A stretch of DNA of 64,000 nt from Bacteroidales bacterium (lineage in GTDB: Bacteria > Bacteroidota > Bacteroidia > Bacteroidales > UBA932), in NCBI GenBank assembly GCA_017437125.1, contig JAFSBV010000020.1:1-64000 (forward strand). Direction: 5' to 3'. Within the stretch, counting starts at the first letter, position 1. Every line of letters begins with the position of its first letter. The notes beneath the pieces were generated by a model. That model saw only the letters and a program-made list of their open reading frames with translations, was not told the origin of the DNA and ran no database searches. The position numbers and the translations under genes are program-made. Positions 9,003-17,578 of the stretch are shown here, piece after piece.

Positions 9003-9938
9003 CTAGAACTTATGCACAGCTCTTACAAAATAATGCTCGTAATACTTATCTGAGCGACCATAAGATGTCTTATCTGTTTCCTTTTCTCCTTTTATATATT
9101 GTTTCTGATGATATTTATAATTCTTAGGATCTGAAGGAGACCATATATTTTCGACATCAATTTCTGTTGATGTCGCGTAGCCACGAGTATCTATAAAAGA
9201 TCCATCGAAATCAAAATCGTACAGAGTCTTCACTCCTAGACTTTTCAAAAGCTCTTTAACAGTCTCGTTACCTTTACAGTATTCAGAATAGGTCTCAGGA
9301 ATGCCACCGGAAAGATTGTAAATCATCATGAATTCATCAATTGCTGGGAGATACCATCCAAAACCCATTTCACGGCAAAACCTGAATGCAGGGAAATCGT
9401 ACCATGTCAGTTCTGTATTTTCAATGATTTCATTAATGATTCTTATGTTTTCCCATCCGTCTGTCCTGCTTCTTGCGTTAGTTCTGATATTGACGATTCG
9501 TTCGCCATTTTTTAGAAATCCTCCCCAACACATGTCATCTTCACTTTCTGTAAAAGACATGATTAACCCATGACGGCCATTATCAGTTGTATGTATGACA
9601 AAGCCTCTGACTCCTCCCTCGTCAAATATATCACCTACCTTATACTCACGACTTACCGGTGGATAGGGATATGAATCGTAATTGGTTTGCTTTATAAACT
9701 CTCTTTCAGTCAAATCCTGATATGTTTTTATAGTTCCATTTTCGTAAGTGATGCTGAAGATATCACTTATCGGAATAGTATGTATTGCACCTGCCTTACT
9801 GTATTTAATATCATATTTGCTGATTTCAATAACCCTTCCGCTGAATTCTTCAGCAGTTTTCATTAATATAATATCCTGCGCATGAGCACAAACCCCACTT
9901 AAAATACTGATGAATAAAGATGTAATAAGTTTTTTCAT
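9003..9938 (-). CDS. Secreted protein, paired N-terminal domain plus DUF1566-like C-terminus
   Basis: The 311-residue protein has a signal peptide (MKKLITSLFISILSGVCAHAQ). Residues about 22-80 form a small beta domain with the pattern D-I-I-L-M...IPISDIFSITYENGT, which is clearly related to the same region of the next gene upstream (9962-10789). The C-terminal half, with FCREMGFGWYLPAIDEFMM and a preceding GFVIHTTDNGRHG, resembles the DUF1566/Lcl fold (GWRLPTxxEL) seen in many secreted Bacteroidota proteins. It follows the paralogue by 23 bases and is likely co-transcribed with it. DNA here is more AT-rich than the PUL genes. Exact function is unknown. Confidence 0.7.
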   Translation of the reverse strand: MKKLITSLFISILSGVCAHAQDIILMKTAEEFSGRVIEISKYDIKYSKAGAIHTIPISDIFSITYENGTIKTYQDLTEREFIKQTNYDSYPYPPVSREYKVGDIFDEGGVRGFVIHTTDNGRHGLIMSFTESEDDMCWGGFLKNGERIVNIRTNARSRTDGWENIRIINEIIENTELTWYDFPAFRFCREMGFGWYLPAIDEFMMIYNLSGGIPETYSEYCKGNETVKELLKSLGVKTLYDFDFDGSFIDTRGYATSTEIDVENIWSPSDPKNYKYHQKQYIKGEKETDKTSYGRSDKYYEHYFVRAVHKF

Positions 9939-9961
9939 GACACTGATTGATTTAAATCTGA

Positions 9962-10789
9962 TTAAAAAGCAACTCCGATAAAGAAACGATAGTATGGTAC
10001 TCTATTATATATCCCCATATCAAATTGGCTATTAAAGCTAGTACCCACTCTGCCTCCGATTGTCAGCCAATTAAAATCCCAGCCCAAATCTAAATCAGCA
10101 CCAATAAGTGTATTTGCCTCACCATCGACTTTGCCAGTTCCAGTGATAAGATTTGTATCTAAAGGAATATTTAGAAACAACGATGCACGAAGATAAAAAC
10201 CTTCATCGTCACTGCGTAAAGAATATCCACAATGAATGTCAAAATTCTTAACAGAAGCCTTCAGATTACTTATTTCATATAATTTATAATTATATCCTAA
10301 TGATCCTGCTATACCGCGACTTGCCTTTAAATTAGGGAAATAATCGAATATAACATCGAGTCCAGTGTCAAGCCCTGCATAAAACAAGTCATAATTTTTG
10401 TTCTCGCTCGCAGCCATTCCAAAATATGTCTGCGCAGTCAGATACAAGTTCTTTTTATGTATATCACCTTTAGACTCTTCTTTCGCTTGTTCTATGAATG
10501 CATATCTCTGATCAGCTGGCTTTGAAACAACACTGACACTTTGTTTCGTCTCAAAATCAGTGATTTTTTCTTGAGTACCGTTTTCAAATTTGATTATGAA
10601 GACTTCTGATCGGGGAATTCTGTATGTCGGTCCCTGTTGATCATCAAATTTCTTGTATTCGATTTCATTGCTTCCAACAGTCAGAACTTTTACACTGACT
10701 TCGGACGCGTCCATCATGACCAGAACATCCTGTGCATTTGCAGCAATCGCGCTAAATACACAACTGAATAGAATTAGAATCTTTTTCAT
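9962..10789 (-). CDS. Secreted protein with small N-terminal domain and predicted outer-membrane barrel
   Basis: The protein (275 residues) begins with a signal peptide (MKKILILFSCVFSAIAANAQ). Residues about 21-80 match the N-terminal domain of the downstream gene (DVLVMMDASEVSVKVL...IPRSEVFIIKFENGT). The rest alternates polar and hydrophobic residues, is rich in Gly and aromatic residues and ends in phenylalanine (FFIGVAF), as do outer-membrane beta barrels. It is the first gene of a two-gene unit with a long, highly structured leader (10837-10949). A sensor or adhesin role anchored in the outer membrane is possible but not shown. Confidence 0.7.
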   Translation of the reverse strand: MKKILILFSCVFSAIAANAQDVLVMMDASEVSVKVLTVGSNEIEYKKFDDQQGPTYRIPRSEVFIIKFENGTQEKITDFETKQSVSVVSKPADQRYAFIEQAKEESKGDIHKKNLYLTAQTYFGMAASENKNYDLFYAGLDTGLDVIFDYFPNLKASRGIAGSLGYNYKLYEISNLKASVKNFDIHCGYSLRSDDEGFYLRASLFLNIPLDTNLITGTGKVDGEANTLIGADLDLGWDFNWLTIGGRVGTSFNSQFDMGIYNRVPYYRFFIGVAF

Positions 10790-10836
10790 AATAGTAAGTT
10801 GTATAAAATAAAACGTGGACTCAACTAAAGTATCTG

Positions 10837-10949
10837 CATTCTGAGGTCTTAGGATACCTGTGGCACAAATACAAAGTGAAGCCCACGCTAACGCGCGAGC
10901 ATCAACTTTACATTTCTTGCCACATTGAAATTTCCTAAGTTTCAGAATG
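10837..10949 (-). ncRNA. Five-helix structured RNA leader upstream of the secreted pair
   Basis: Five nested helices can be drawn on the minus strand: CAUUCUGA/UCAGAAUG, CUUAGGA/UCCUAAG, UGUGGCA/UGCCACA, AAAUGUAAAGU/ACUUUGUAUUU and GCUCGCGC/GCGUGGGC around a GUUA loop. The two inner helices use four G-U pairs; on the other strand these positions would be A-C mismatches, so the structure belongs to the minus-strand transcript, the same strand as the gene that follows. A TAAATTTG box at 11002-11009 would place it in the 5' leader. No Rfam family was recognised by eye. Confidence 0.6.
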
Positions 10950-11001
10950 AAAGACGTAAAGTTAACGCGTAATTACTCTATTGAGTAAGCTATATGTTCT
11001 G

Positions 11002-11009
11002 CAAATTTA
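11002..11009 (-). promoter_or_regulatory. -7 box for the secreted pair and its leader RNA
   Basis: The minus strand reads TAAATTTG, matching TAnnTTTG. It would start a leader of about 200 bases. The -33 region is a poly-T/poly-A tract without a clear TTTG. A small palindrome, TTACTC TATT GAGTAA, lies at 10973-10988 next to the expected start site. Confidence 0.4.
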
Positions 11010-11113
11010 ATAATATTTTTTTCTTTTTTTCGCCCGTTCGAATATAATTAAAAGCTATCTGGTATTAATAATCCGGTATCAGAACACTTGTGACAGTTTT
11101 CAGCAGATTTCTG

Positions 11114-11617
11114 TCATTTGTACGGAAGCGTTGGTACTGTTCCTGGAATAAGGTCTTCATCGCCTGGTTGAAGATGAATAATCCGTTGGTTGGAGCTGCC
11201 GCGGAAATGAAGTTCCGGGTCGCGCAGTTCGGCGATGAACGGGCCATCGACCAAGGTGTCGATATACGGTAAAATCATGCTCAGACGCTCGTCTGCGAGG
11301 ATTTCCTCGTATGTGAATCCTGTGTAACACCATATGTTCTTACCGGTCTCCTCCTTGATGCGGCGGGCAAGTTCGGTGAATGCTTCGACCTGGTAGAGAG
11401 GGTCTCCGCCGGAAAATGTGACATTGGAGAATTCATCAGCCTTGATGACCTCCAGAAGTTCATCCACCGAAACTTCCCTGCCCCCGGCGAAATCCCATGA
11501 CTGCGGATTGTGGCAGCCGGGACAATGATGGGCGCATCCCGCACAATATATCGATGTGCGGAATCCCGGCCCGTCGGCCATCGTTTCTTCCAATATGTCC
11601 AGAATCCTAATATTCAT
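11114..11617 (-). CDS. nrdG: Anaerobic ribonucleotide reductase activating protein
   Basis: This radical-SAM enzyme makes the glycyl radical on NrdD using S-adenosylmethionine and a [4Fe-4S] cluster. From the ATG at 11617 it has 167 residues (MNIRILDILEETMADGPG), a usual size; the frame runs further upstream but the extra residues do not fit the family. The cluster motif CxxxCxxC is present as CAHHCPGC, and NVTFSGGDP is the expected SAM-binding GGDP stretch. It faces nrdD across two unrelated secreted genes rather than following it directly. No promoter was recognised in the 40 bases upstream. Confidence 0.95.
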   Translation of the reverse strand: MNIRILDILEETMADGPGFRTSIYCAGCAHHCPGCHNPQSWDFAGGREVSVDELLEVIKADEFSNVTFSGGDPLYQVEAFTELARRIKEETGKNIWCYTGFTYEEILADERLSMILPYIDTLVDGPFIAELRDPELHFRGSSNQRIIHLQPGDEDLIPGTVPTLPYK

Positions 11618-11656
11618 AGAGCAACGTATATCTATATCAATCAACGAGTTACCGCA

Positions 11657-11686
11657 AAACCCTGCTGTCAAAGGAAGGCAGGGTTT
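11657..11686 (-). terminator. Terminator hairpin between the SDR gene and nrdG
   Basis: AAACCCTGC pairs with GCAGGGTTT across a 12-base loop, just after the stop of the SDR gene at 11699. The stem sequence closely matches the terminator of hppA (44970-44997). Confidence 0.6.
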
Positions 11687-11698
11687 ACACGTAAAGCA

Positions 11699-12853
11699 TT
11701 AGTAGTCACCAGCTTGCGTTGCACTCCGTTTCGACAGCGGGGCAGGACGGATGTCATCCCAGCTGCGGATGGAGTCATATGCTTCGCGAGAGCCGTAGTA
11801 AGCTTCGAACCTTTCGGGATCATGCTCGACCCACCACTGGGTTCCGAGGCCTTTTTCGAAGGCGAACGGCTTCATGAACATCTTCACCGCCCACGCAGGG
11901 GCAAGGAAGGCGAGACGGTAGAACCAAGGAAGCTTCGACTTCATGGATGCAAAATATTCGTCAACAGGGACATTTGCCCGGAAATGAAGGATGTCATCGA
12001 GAATATCCGCATCCTTATACCACATTCCGTGGAAATTCTTCAGGGCAAACCACTGCGGTTCGAATACCTTTTCCGGAGAAGGAAGCCCGAGGGCCGAGAG
12101 CATACGGTTCATGAATTCGTAATTGGTCATGCGGTACTGCTCTCCGCTGCTGATGTTATATGCCTTGTTCCAGAAGCTGTCCGGAACCCAGTCTTCGCAG
12201 ACCTGGGCGAGAAGTCTTCCAGAATCCTCTATGGTCGCCCATTCCAGGACTCCTCCCATAGGCACATGGAAGGCAGTCGGATTGACCACGCTGAGGATGC
12301 CGGGATAGAGGATGCCGCTCTGACGCAAGGAAACGATATGCTTCAGTCCGGCAGAAGCGAAGATCTGTTCTGCACGTATCTTTGAAAGGGCATACATATC
12401 ATACTTTGCAGGAACCTGAGGCTCCGAAGCGCAGCCCCAGTGATGAGGGGGATTCCTGTCGCCGTACTGGGCTACTGAACCTATATAGACCACCTTTATT
12501 TCAGATGCATTCTCTTGAGCCTGAACGGCTTTCACCACATTTTCAGCTGAAGTCACATTTACCTTGAGGGTCTTTTCCGGATAATAGTCAGCAGCAGGTG
12601 AAACCATTCCACCTACATGAAGGACATAATCCGCTCCCTTGACTCCTTCGAGCACATCTTCATAGCGCATGAGGTCGCCCCATACGATCGTTACGGAAGG
12701 ATCCGACATATATGGAGCCAGCATCTTCCGGTTCTTCTTGCTGTCCCTCGCAAGAATCCTTATATTGAAACGCTCTCTGCGTGCATGGAGTTCCTTAAAG
12801 CCGGCCCAGCCCATGTTTCCGGTGGCTCCTGTCAGGAATACTGTCTTCTTCAT
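11699..12853 (-). CDS. NAD(P)-dependent epimerase/dehydratase (extended SDR)
   Basis: The protein (384 residues from the ATG at 12853) begins with a Rossmann motif, VFLTGATGNMG, at residues 5-15. The SDR active-site pair is visible as YALSK near residue 160, with IGSVAQYG upstream providing the serine. The C-terminal part, rich in Trp and Pro (FEPQWFALKNFHG; WVEHDPERF), is longer than in a plain sugar epimerase. Extended SDRs act on nucleotide sugars, sterols or flavonoids in the cytoplasm; the substrate cannot be told here. It has its own promoter with a palindrome (12861-12888), so it is probably not just the end of the arabinan operon upstream. Confidence 0.85.
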   Translation of the reverse strand: MKKTVFLTGATGNMGWAGFKELHARRERFNIRILARDSKKNRKMLAPYMSDPSVTIVWGDLMRYEDVLEGVKGADYVLHVGGMVSPAADYYPEKTLKVNVTSAENVVKAVQAQENASEIKVVYIGSVAQYGDRNPPHHWGCASEPQVPAKYDMYALSKIRAEQIFASAGLKHIVSLRQSGILYPGILSVVNPTAFHVPMGGVLEWATIEDSGRLLAQVCEDWVPDSFWNKAYNISSGEQYRMTNYEFMNRMLSALGLPSPEKVFEPQWFALKNFHGMWYKDADILDDILHFRANVPVDEYFASMKSKLPWFYRLAFLAPAWAVKMFMKPFAFEKGLGTQWWVEHDPERFEAYYGSREAYDSIRSWDDIRPAPLSKRSATQAGDY

Positions 12854-12860
12854 AAAAAAT

Positions 12861-12888
12861 GCAGTCTGAAATTCAGACTGCAAATATA
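12861..12888 (-). promoter_or_regulatory. SDR promoter with overlapping 21-base palindrome
   Basis: TATATTTG (minus strand, 12881-12888) is a -7 box. It abuts a perfect palindrome with 10-bp arms GCAGTCTGAA/TTCAGACTGC around one base (12861-12881), lying over the expected transcription start. The placement fits an operator or a leader hairpin. Confidence 0.55.
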
Positions 12889-12893
12889 GCAAG

Positions 12894-12919
12894 ATTCCTC
12901 GACTTCGCTCGGAATGACA
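12894..12919 (-). repeat. Short hairpin repeat with AGCGAAG core (element B1)
   Basis: On the minus strand it reads TGTC, then ATTCC, GAGCGAAGTCGA, GGAAT: 5-bp complementary arms around a fixed 12-base core. It is identical to the copy at 13981-14006. It directly abuts the stop codon of the GH43 gene. Confidence 0.8.
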
Positions 12920-13954
12920 TCAGAGTTCTACAATCGGCCAGCCGTCTTCAGACCATGTCATCTCACGGACGAGAAGCTTCGAGCGGTAGTCATGATCCTT
13001 GTCATAGCCGTGCATGAAGATATAGTCCTTGTCACCGAAAGTATAGACAGAACAATGACCGACACCAGCAAACTGCTCATTTCCCTTTGCTACAGTCGTT
13101 CCGCCGCTGTTCATCATCGATACGCCATCCTTGTCGAAATATGGGCCAGTAACGGTCTTCGAGCGACCTACAACGACATTGTATGTACTCTTTTCGCCAC
13201 GGCAGCAGAGGTCATATGAAACGAAGAGATAATACCAGTCGCCACGCTTGAAGATGAACGGAGCCTCGACAGCACCGTTTCCGGCATCGAAGTCCTTGCC
13301 TCTCGGATCGGCAGTAACGGCGGTATCTGTCTTGGAAGTATCCTCGGCTGTTCCTTCAGGACGACGGCAGATAGGGAACCATACCTGCGGATCGGCCATG
13401 CGGGTGAGTGTCTCGTCAAGCTTGAACATCTTGAGACCGCGCCAGAATGAGCCAAAAGAAAGCCATGCATCGCCGTTCTCGTCCATGATGACATTGGCAT
13501 CGATGGCATTCCATTCGTCTCTTCCTGGGAAAGATTCCACGATCATGCCCTGATCCTCCCATTTGTAGTCAGGAGATTCAGGATTGAGGGTCTTGTTGGT
13601 AGCGACACCGATGGCAGACCTGTTCTTTCCGAAATGAGAATATGAATAATACACGTAATATGTACCGTCATGGTAGAATACATCAGGAGCCCAAGGCATT
13701 CCTCTGAAGCCCTTGTCAGCAGCCCACTGAGGGATTTCATCAAGGACACGGCCTTCGAAGCGCCATTTCACAAGGTCAGCTGACGACATTATTCCCATGC
13801 CTGTGGTGAATACATAGTATCTTCCGTCGCAGAATGCCGCTACAGGGTCATGTGCATCAGGATATTCGAATTCTGTTCCTCTCTGCGGGCCGCGTGGCTG
13901 AGCGGAGAGGGTCATGGTCGCCAGAAGGCAGAGGGTCAGCAATATGTTTTTCAT
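12920..13954 (-). CDS. GH43 family arabinan hydrolase (endo-arabinanase type)
   Basis: The protein of 344 residues has a signal peptide cut near LSAQ. It is a single five-bladed GH43 propeller. The three catalytic carboxylates are visible: base Asp36 in DAHDP, pKa-tuning Asp152 in AIDAN, and acid Glu230 in GAVEAP. The GVGHCS at 297-302 supplies the conserved histidine near the metal. The compact single-domain form fits endo-acting 1,5-alpha-L-arabinanases, which cut arabinan chains of pectin. It is the last gene of the arabinan PUL, 69 bases after another GH43, with a hairpin repeat on each side. Family is firm; endo action is inferred from similarity and context. Confidence 0.88.
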   Translation of the reverse strand: MKNILLTLCLLATMTLSAQPRGPQRGTEFEYPDAHDPVAAFCDGRYYVFTTGMGIMSSADLVKWRFEGRVLDEIPQWAADKGFRGMPWAPDVFYHDGTYYVYYSYSHFGKNRSAIGVATNKTLNPESPDYKWEDQGMIVESFPGRDEWNAIDANVIMDENGDAWLSFGSFWRGLKMFKLDETLTRMADPQVWFPICRRPEGTAEDTSKTDTAVTADPRGKDFDAGNGAVEAPFIFKRGDWYYLFVSYDLCCRGEKSTYNVVVGRSKTVTGPYFDKDGVSMMNSGGTTVAKGNEQFAGVGHCSVYTFGDKDYIFMHGYDKDHDYRSKLLVREMTWSEDGWPIVEL

Positions 13955-13980
13955 AATTATATTTTAAAATTGGTTAATAG

Positions 13981-14006
13981 ATTCCTCGACTTCGCTCGGA
14001 ATGACA
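13981..14006 (-). repeat. Short hairpin repeat with AGCGAAG core (element B2)
   Basis: Identical over 26 bases to 12894-12919, located between the two GH43 genes. A partial extra copy (TGTCATCCTGA on the minus strand, about 14013-14023) sits just upstream, as if an older element had been truncated. Confidence 0.8.
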
Positions 14007-14023
14007 GAGTAGTCAGGATGACA

Positions 14024-15715
14024 TTACTGTACCTTTTTGCCCCACCATGTTGCGTTGAGGGACTTTTCCGTGCCGGCATATACTATGGTAGCGCAACGTG
14101 GAGTAGCCTCCCAGTCGGCTTCGCGCTCGACGCATACGACGGTTTTCTTGCCGTCAACTTCGAATGTAAGCCATTTCTTTGCTGCATCGAAGCTCCATTT
14201 TCCTTTGAGTGCTCCGACCATCGTGCCATCCTCCTTGAGGATGAGCTCCTTCGAGGTCTGCTGCTCGGCATATTTATATGCAAGGTTTATATGCTCCCAT
14301 GAACCCACAAGTTCTTCCTTGGTGATAGGATCGTCAGGAATGCCTGCATAGCGCTCAGGAAGGGCTATAGGCCAGAGGTTGTCCGGTTCGTCAGCTGAAG
14401 CCGGACACCATACGAGACGACGAACATGGCCCATCATGATGGCATTGCTGTATGCATTGCCGCCTACATTTGCCGGAAGACGTCCCTGAGAGCTGTAGAA
14501 CCAGCCGTCTCCGTTGTGCTCAGGGAATACGCAGCAATGTGCGATTCCCACCCAGCCGAAGCTGTAGTTGAAGCGATACGGATGTGTCACAATAGGATAG
14601 CAGTCGCCACGGCCGTTGGTGAAGTTGCGGCCTGTGATGTCATGATACGGGCCTTCGATCTTTTCGCTTCGTACAACGCGGGTGTTGTAAGGCACGTCAA
14701 GACCATCATATGCCATGAAAAGATAGTAATATCCGTCCTTGTATATGATTTCCGGAGCCTCGCTGCCCTGCCAGCGTGAGCCGGCTGTACGTGTTCCGAC
14801 GCGCACACCATAGCGTGCGGTAAGGTCTTCGACAGAATCCGCCCATGGATCGCCGAGAGGTGCATTTACAGGCTTGCCGCTTGCAGGATCGATTTCAAGA
14901 AGGGCAAAGCCGCTGTGCCATGAACCGTAAATGAGATAATGCTTTCCTGAAGGATCGTCCACGAGATATGTAGGGTCTATGGCATTGTAGTAGAAATAGC
15001 CGTCCCAGTTGTTCTCGTTAGGTCGTTTCCATCCGTCGCGGCCACGGTCGCTTGAAGAACAGGTGACATATCCCTTGTCCTCCCATTTTCCGTTTGCAGG
15101 ATCGGTGGATTCGCACATTCCTATGAATGCACGCTCGGTCCAGCTGCCGTCGAATATGGTTCCGCCGGTCTTGATCGTGTTGTTTACGACGATGCAATAG
15201 TACATGCGGAGCTTGCCATCCACTTCCCTCACAACAGGAGCCCAATATCCGTATGATATCTTGTTCTTCTCTATGGCAGGGACACCCATACGCTTGCGCA
15301 TGGCGTTCAGAGAGTCAGCGACCCATGCGGGAGCATCATTCATAGGACCGGGAACATATGTCCAGTTCACAAGATCCTTCGAGCGCTTGCCAGGAAAATG
15401 GCGGCCTGTAGTAGCCTTGAGATGCTCGTTTCCGTATGAAGCATCAGTGCAGTACATATAATAATAGCCGTCATAGTATGCTATAGACGGGTCATGCACA
15501 TTCGCAAGATTCCATTTGTTGTGGTCTCCCCATCCTGCAATCGCAGAATAATCATCCTCATAATCAGGAATCTCAGCTTCTGTCACAGGTGGTTGCGGTT
15601 TCGGATCGACCGGACCGGTAATGATTCCTGTACCCTGAGAAGGATCCTCACATGAAGCTGTGATGAATGCGGCCGCAATGAGGAATGCCTTTACCAAGCG
15701 GTTTTCAAATCTCAT
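14024..15715 (-). CDS. GH43 arabinanase lipoprotein with C-terminal beta domain
   Basis: The protein (563 residues) has a lipoprotein signal ending TASC (Cys22), so it is probably surface exposed. The GH43 propeller spans about residues 65-460, with Asp75 (VHDP), Asp247 (AIDP) and Glu319 (GSEAPE) as catalytic residues. A separate C-terminal domain from about 465 (GSWEHINLAYKYAEQQ... TWWGKK) matches the extra beta domain found after the catalytic domain of endo-1,5-alpha-L-arabinanases. It would make the first cuts in arabinan at the cell surface before import. It follows susD after a strong intercistronic hairpin (15732-15770). Confidence 0.9.
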   Translation of the reverse strand: MRFENRLVKAFLIAAAFITASCEDPSQGTGIITGPVDPKPQPPVTEAEIPDYEDDYSAIAGWGDHNKWNLANVHDPSIAYYDGYYYMYCTDASYGNEHLKATTGRHFPGKRSKDLVNWTYVPGPMNDAPAWVADSLNAMRKRMGVPAIEKNKISYGYWAPVVREVDGKLRMYYCIVVNNTIKTGGTIFDGSWTERAFIGMCESTDPANGKWEDKGYVTCSSSDRGRDGWKRPNENNWDGYFYYNAIDPTYLVDDPSGKHYLIYGSWHSGFALLEIDPASGKPVNAPLGDPWADSVEDLTARYGVRVGTRTAGSRWQGSEAPEIIYKDGYYYLFMAYDGLDVPYNTRVVRSEKIEGPYHDITGRNFTNGRGDCYPIVTHPYRFNYSFGWVGIAHCCVFPEHNGDGWFYSSQGRLPANVGGNAYSNAIMMGHVRRLVWCPASADEPDNLWPIALPERYAGIPDDPITKEELVGSWEHINLAYKYAEQQTSKELILKEDGTMVGALKGKWSFDAAKKWLTFEVDGKKTVVCVEREADWEATPRCATIVYAGTEKSLNATWWGKKVQ

Positions 15716-15731
15716 GTCGTTTCATTTAAAA

Positions 15732-15770
15732 TATGGAGACAGAAAGCCGCAAGGCATTTCTGTCTCCATA
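15732..15770 (-). other. Intercistronic hairpin between susD and the GH43 genes
   Basis: A perfect 14-bp stem (TATGGAGACAGAAA with TTTCTGTCTCCATA) surrounds GCC-TTGC-GGC, adding three more pairs. No T-run follows on the minus strand, so it looks more like an RNA-stability or partial read-through element than a full terminator. Confidence 0.75.
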
Positions 15771-15785
15771 AAGGTATAAAGAATA

Positions 15786-17549
15786 TTAGAGTGCTACTAC
15801 AGGACGAACTTTCCAGCCCTTTGCTGCGAACTCTACAGAGTTGTCAGTGTTGGTGTTAGCCGAGTTACCTGCACCGAGGTTCAGGTTGGCATTGAGAGTA
15901 CTCTGATAGATAGGGAAGTACTCATGACCTGGCTGATAGTACTGGAATGTAGAACCGGTAGGATTCTCAACAGGATAAGTGGTGTTTGGTGTTCCGTCAA
16001 GAACATAGTTACCATGATCCTTGAGCTGAGCCATACGGCCGCTGTCATAGAAGAAGCCCCAACGGATGAGGTCGATACCACGACCGTTCTCGCAACCGAA
16101 CTCCTTAGGACGCTCTACGTTAGCGATCTGCTCGAAGAGCTTGTCAGCTGAACCGAAGTCAGAAAGCTCGAGGTTTGCAAGACCTGCACGGTTACGTACC
16201 TGGTTGATGTATCCGATAGCCTCTGCTGTAGGACCCTCGATCTCGTTGATACACTCTGCAGCACGGAGAAGTACGTCAGAGTAACGCATCATACGGAGGT
16301 TGATACCGCAGTGAAGACCTGTAACGATAGTAGAGCATACATCCTGACGTGCATAAGTCCACTTTGCAGATGAGAATCCGCCGTTGGTGTTGTTTGTGTT
16401 AGGAGTTGCTGTTACCGGAGTCTGATAGATGACATTGCAACGTGGGTCGTTTCCGTTTGGATAACCTGCATTCTTTCCGCCTGTATAGATGTCATACTCA
16501 GGCTCGTAAGAAGCGATTGTCCAGTAAAGTCTTGGATCGAGAGTACCGTCAGTACATCTCTCGGCCTTGAAGAGGTTGTAAAGCCATGGAGATACTGCAA
16601 GGTCAGCCCAGCTACCGAACATGTTAGGAGCATAGTTAGACTCTACAGCGTGACCCTGAGTAGCGTTTGAAGAGATGTTCACAGGAGTCCATTCCTCGTC
16701 TGAACCACCCTTTCCATAGTCAAGGTACTGAACCTCGAAGAGGCTCTCCTCATTGTTCTCGGCAGCGCCTTCACGGAAGTTGTCACCATAGTCAGCCATG
16801 AGCTTGTAAGTACCGTACTTTCCTGAAATGATGTCCTTGAGCACTACAAGAGCCTCGTCGAACTTGTGACGGAACATGAGTGAGCGTGCATAGTAACCTG
16901 CAGCAGAACCGCAAGTAGCACGTCCGCCAGCCCATTCGCCGCCCTGGTTGCGTGAAGGGAGGATCTGCATAGCCTCAACGAGATCGGCGTCGATCTGGTC
17001 GAAGAGCTCGTCCTGAGATACGCAAGGTGCATACATTGTCTCCATTGACGAATACTGTGCGTAGTCGTTGAAGAGAGGAGCTGTCTGATAGTAAGTAGCG
17101 ATTGTGTAGTAAGCAAGAGCTCTGAGGAAGAGTGCCTGACCCTTGATCTCCTTGTAAGCCTGCTCCTTGAGGTCAACAGTCTCTACCTTCTGGAGAACGA
17201 AGTTACAACGGTTCACCACATGGTAGCAGTCACGCCAGATCCACTGTGTTCCGATATCGTCACCACCGGCTGAAATGTTGAGGTTGTCATATGGAAGGTA
17301 CCAGATCTGAGAAGCATTCCACATCTCGTCTCCACGGACAGCATCCATTGTGTAACCTACGCGGGCGAATGTACCCTCGAGGCGGATTCGGTTGTAGCAT
17401 GAGATCACAGCTTCCTGAAGCTCTGACTCTGAGTCACCGAACTCATATGTTGTCTGATTGTTAGGGTTTCTGAGTTCGAGCTCCTTGTTGCAGGATACCA
17501 TTCCCAGAACAACCGCAAACGCTGACAGAATTATTGATATCTTTTTCAT
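15786..17549 (-). CDS. SusD-family surface glycan-binding lipoprotein (arabinan PUL)
   Basis: SusD proteins sit as a lid on the SusC transporter and bind the glycan at the cell surface. This one (587 residues from the ATG at 17549; an ATG two codons upstream is possible) has a lipoprotein signal ending GMVSC. It shows the family's features: helical TPR-like N-terminal half with the FLRALAYYTIATYY segment near residue 145, and a C-terminal portion with RAECINEIEGPTAEAIGYINQVRNRAGL and the RPKEFGCENGRGIDLIRWG stretch. It begins 30 bases after susC, the standard order. Confidence 0.95.
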   Translation of the reverse strand: MKKISIILSAFAVVLGMVSCNKELELRNPNNQTTYEFGDSESELQEAVISCYNRIRLEGTFARVGYTMDAVRGDEMWNASQIWYLPYDNLNISAGGDDIGTQWIWRDCYHVVNRCNFVLQKVETVDLKEQAYKEIKGQALFLRALAYYTIATYYQTAPLFNDYAQYSSMETMYAPCVSQDELFDQIDADLVEAMQILPSRNQGGEWAGGRATCGSAAGYYARSLMFRHKFDEALVVLKDIISGKYGTYKLMADYGDNFREGAAENNEESLFEVQYLDYGKGGSDEEWTPVNISSNATQGHAVESNYAPNMFGSWADLAVSPWLYNLFKAERCTDGTLDPRLYWTIASYEPEYDIYTGGKNAGYPNGNDPRCNVIYQTPVTATPNTNNTNGGFSSAKWTYARQDVCSTIVTGLHCGINLRMMRYSDVLLRAAECINEIEGPTAEAIGYINQVRNRAGLANLELSDFGSADKLFEQIANVERPKEFGCENGRGIDLIRWGFFYDSGRMAQLKDHGNYVLDGTPNTTYPVENPTGSTFQYYQPGHEYFPIYQSTLNANLNLGAGNSANTNTDNSVEFAAKGWKVRPVVAL

Positions 17550-17578
17550 AATCATTTACGTATTAGAAGTTTGAACTC

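Noticed and set aside
11510-12385. 291-residue plus-strand frame antisense to the SDR gene and the nrdG start
   Set aside because: The minus strand carries two recognised genes there; the frame has no family features.
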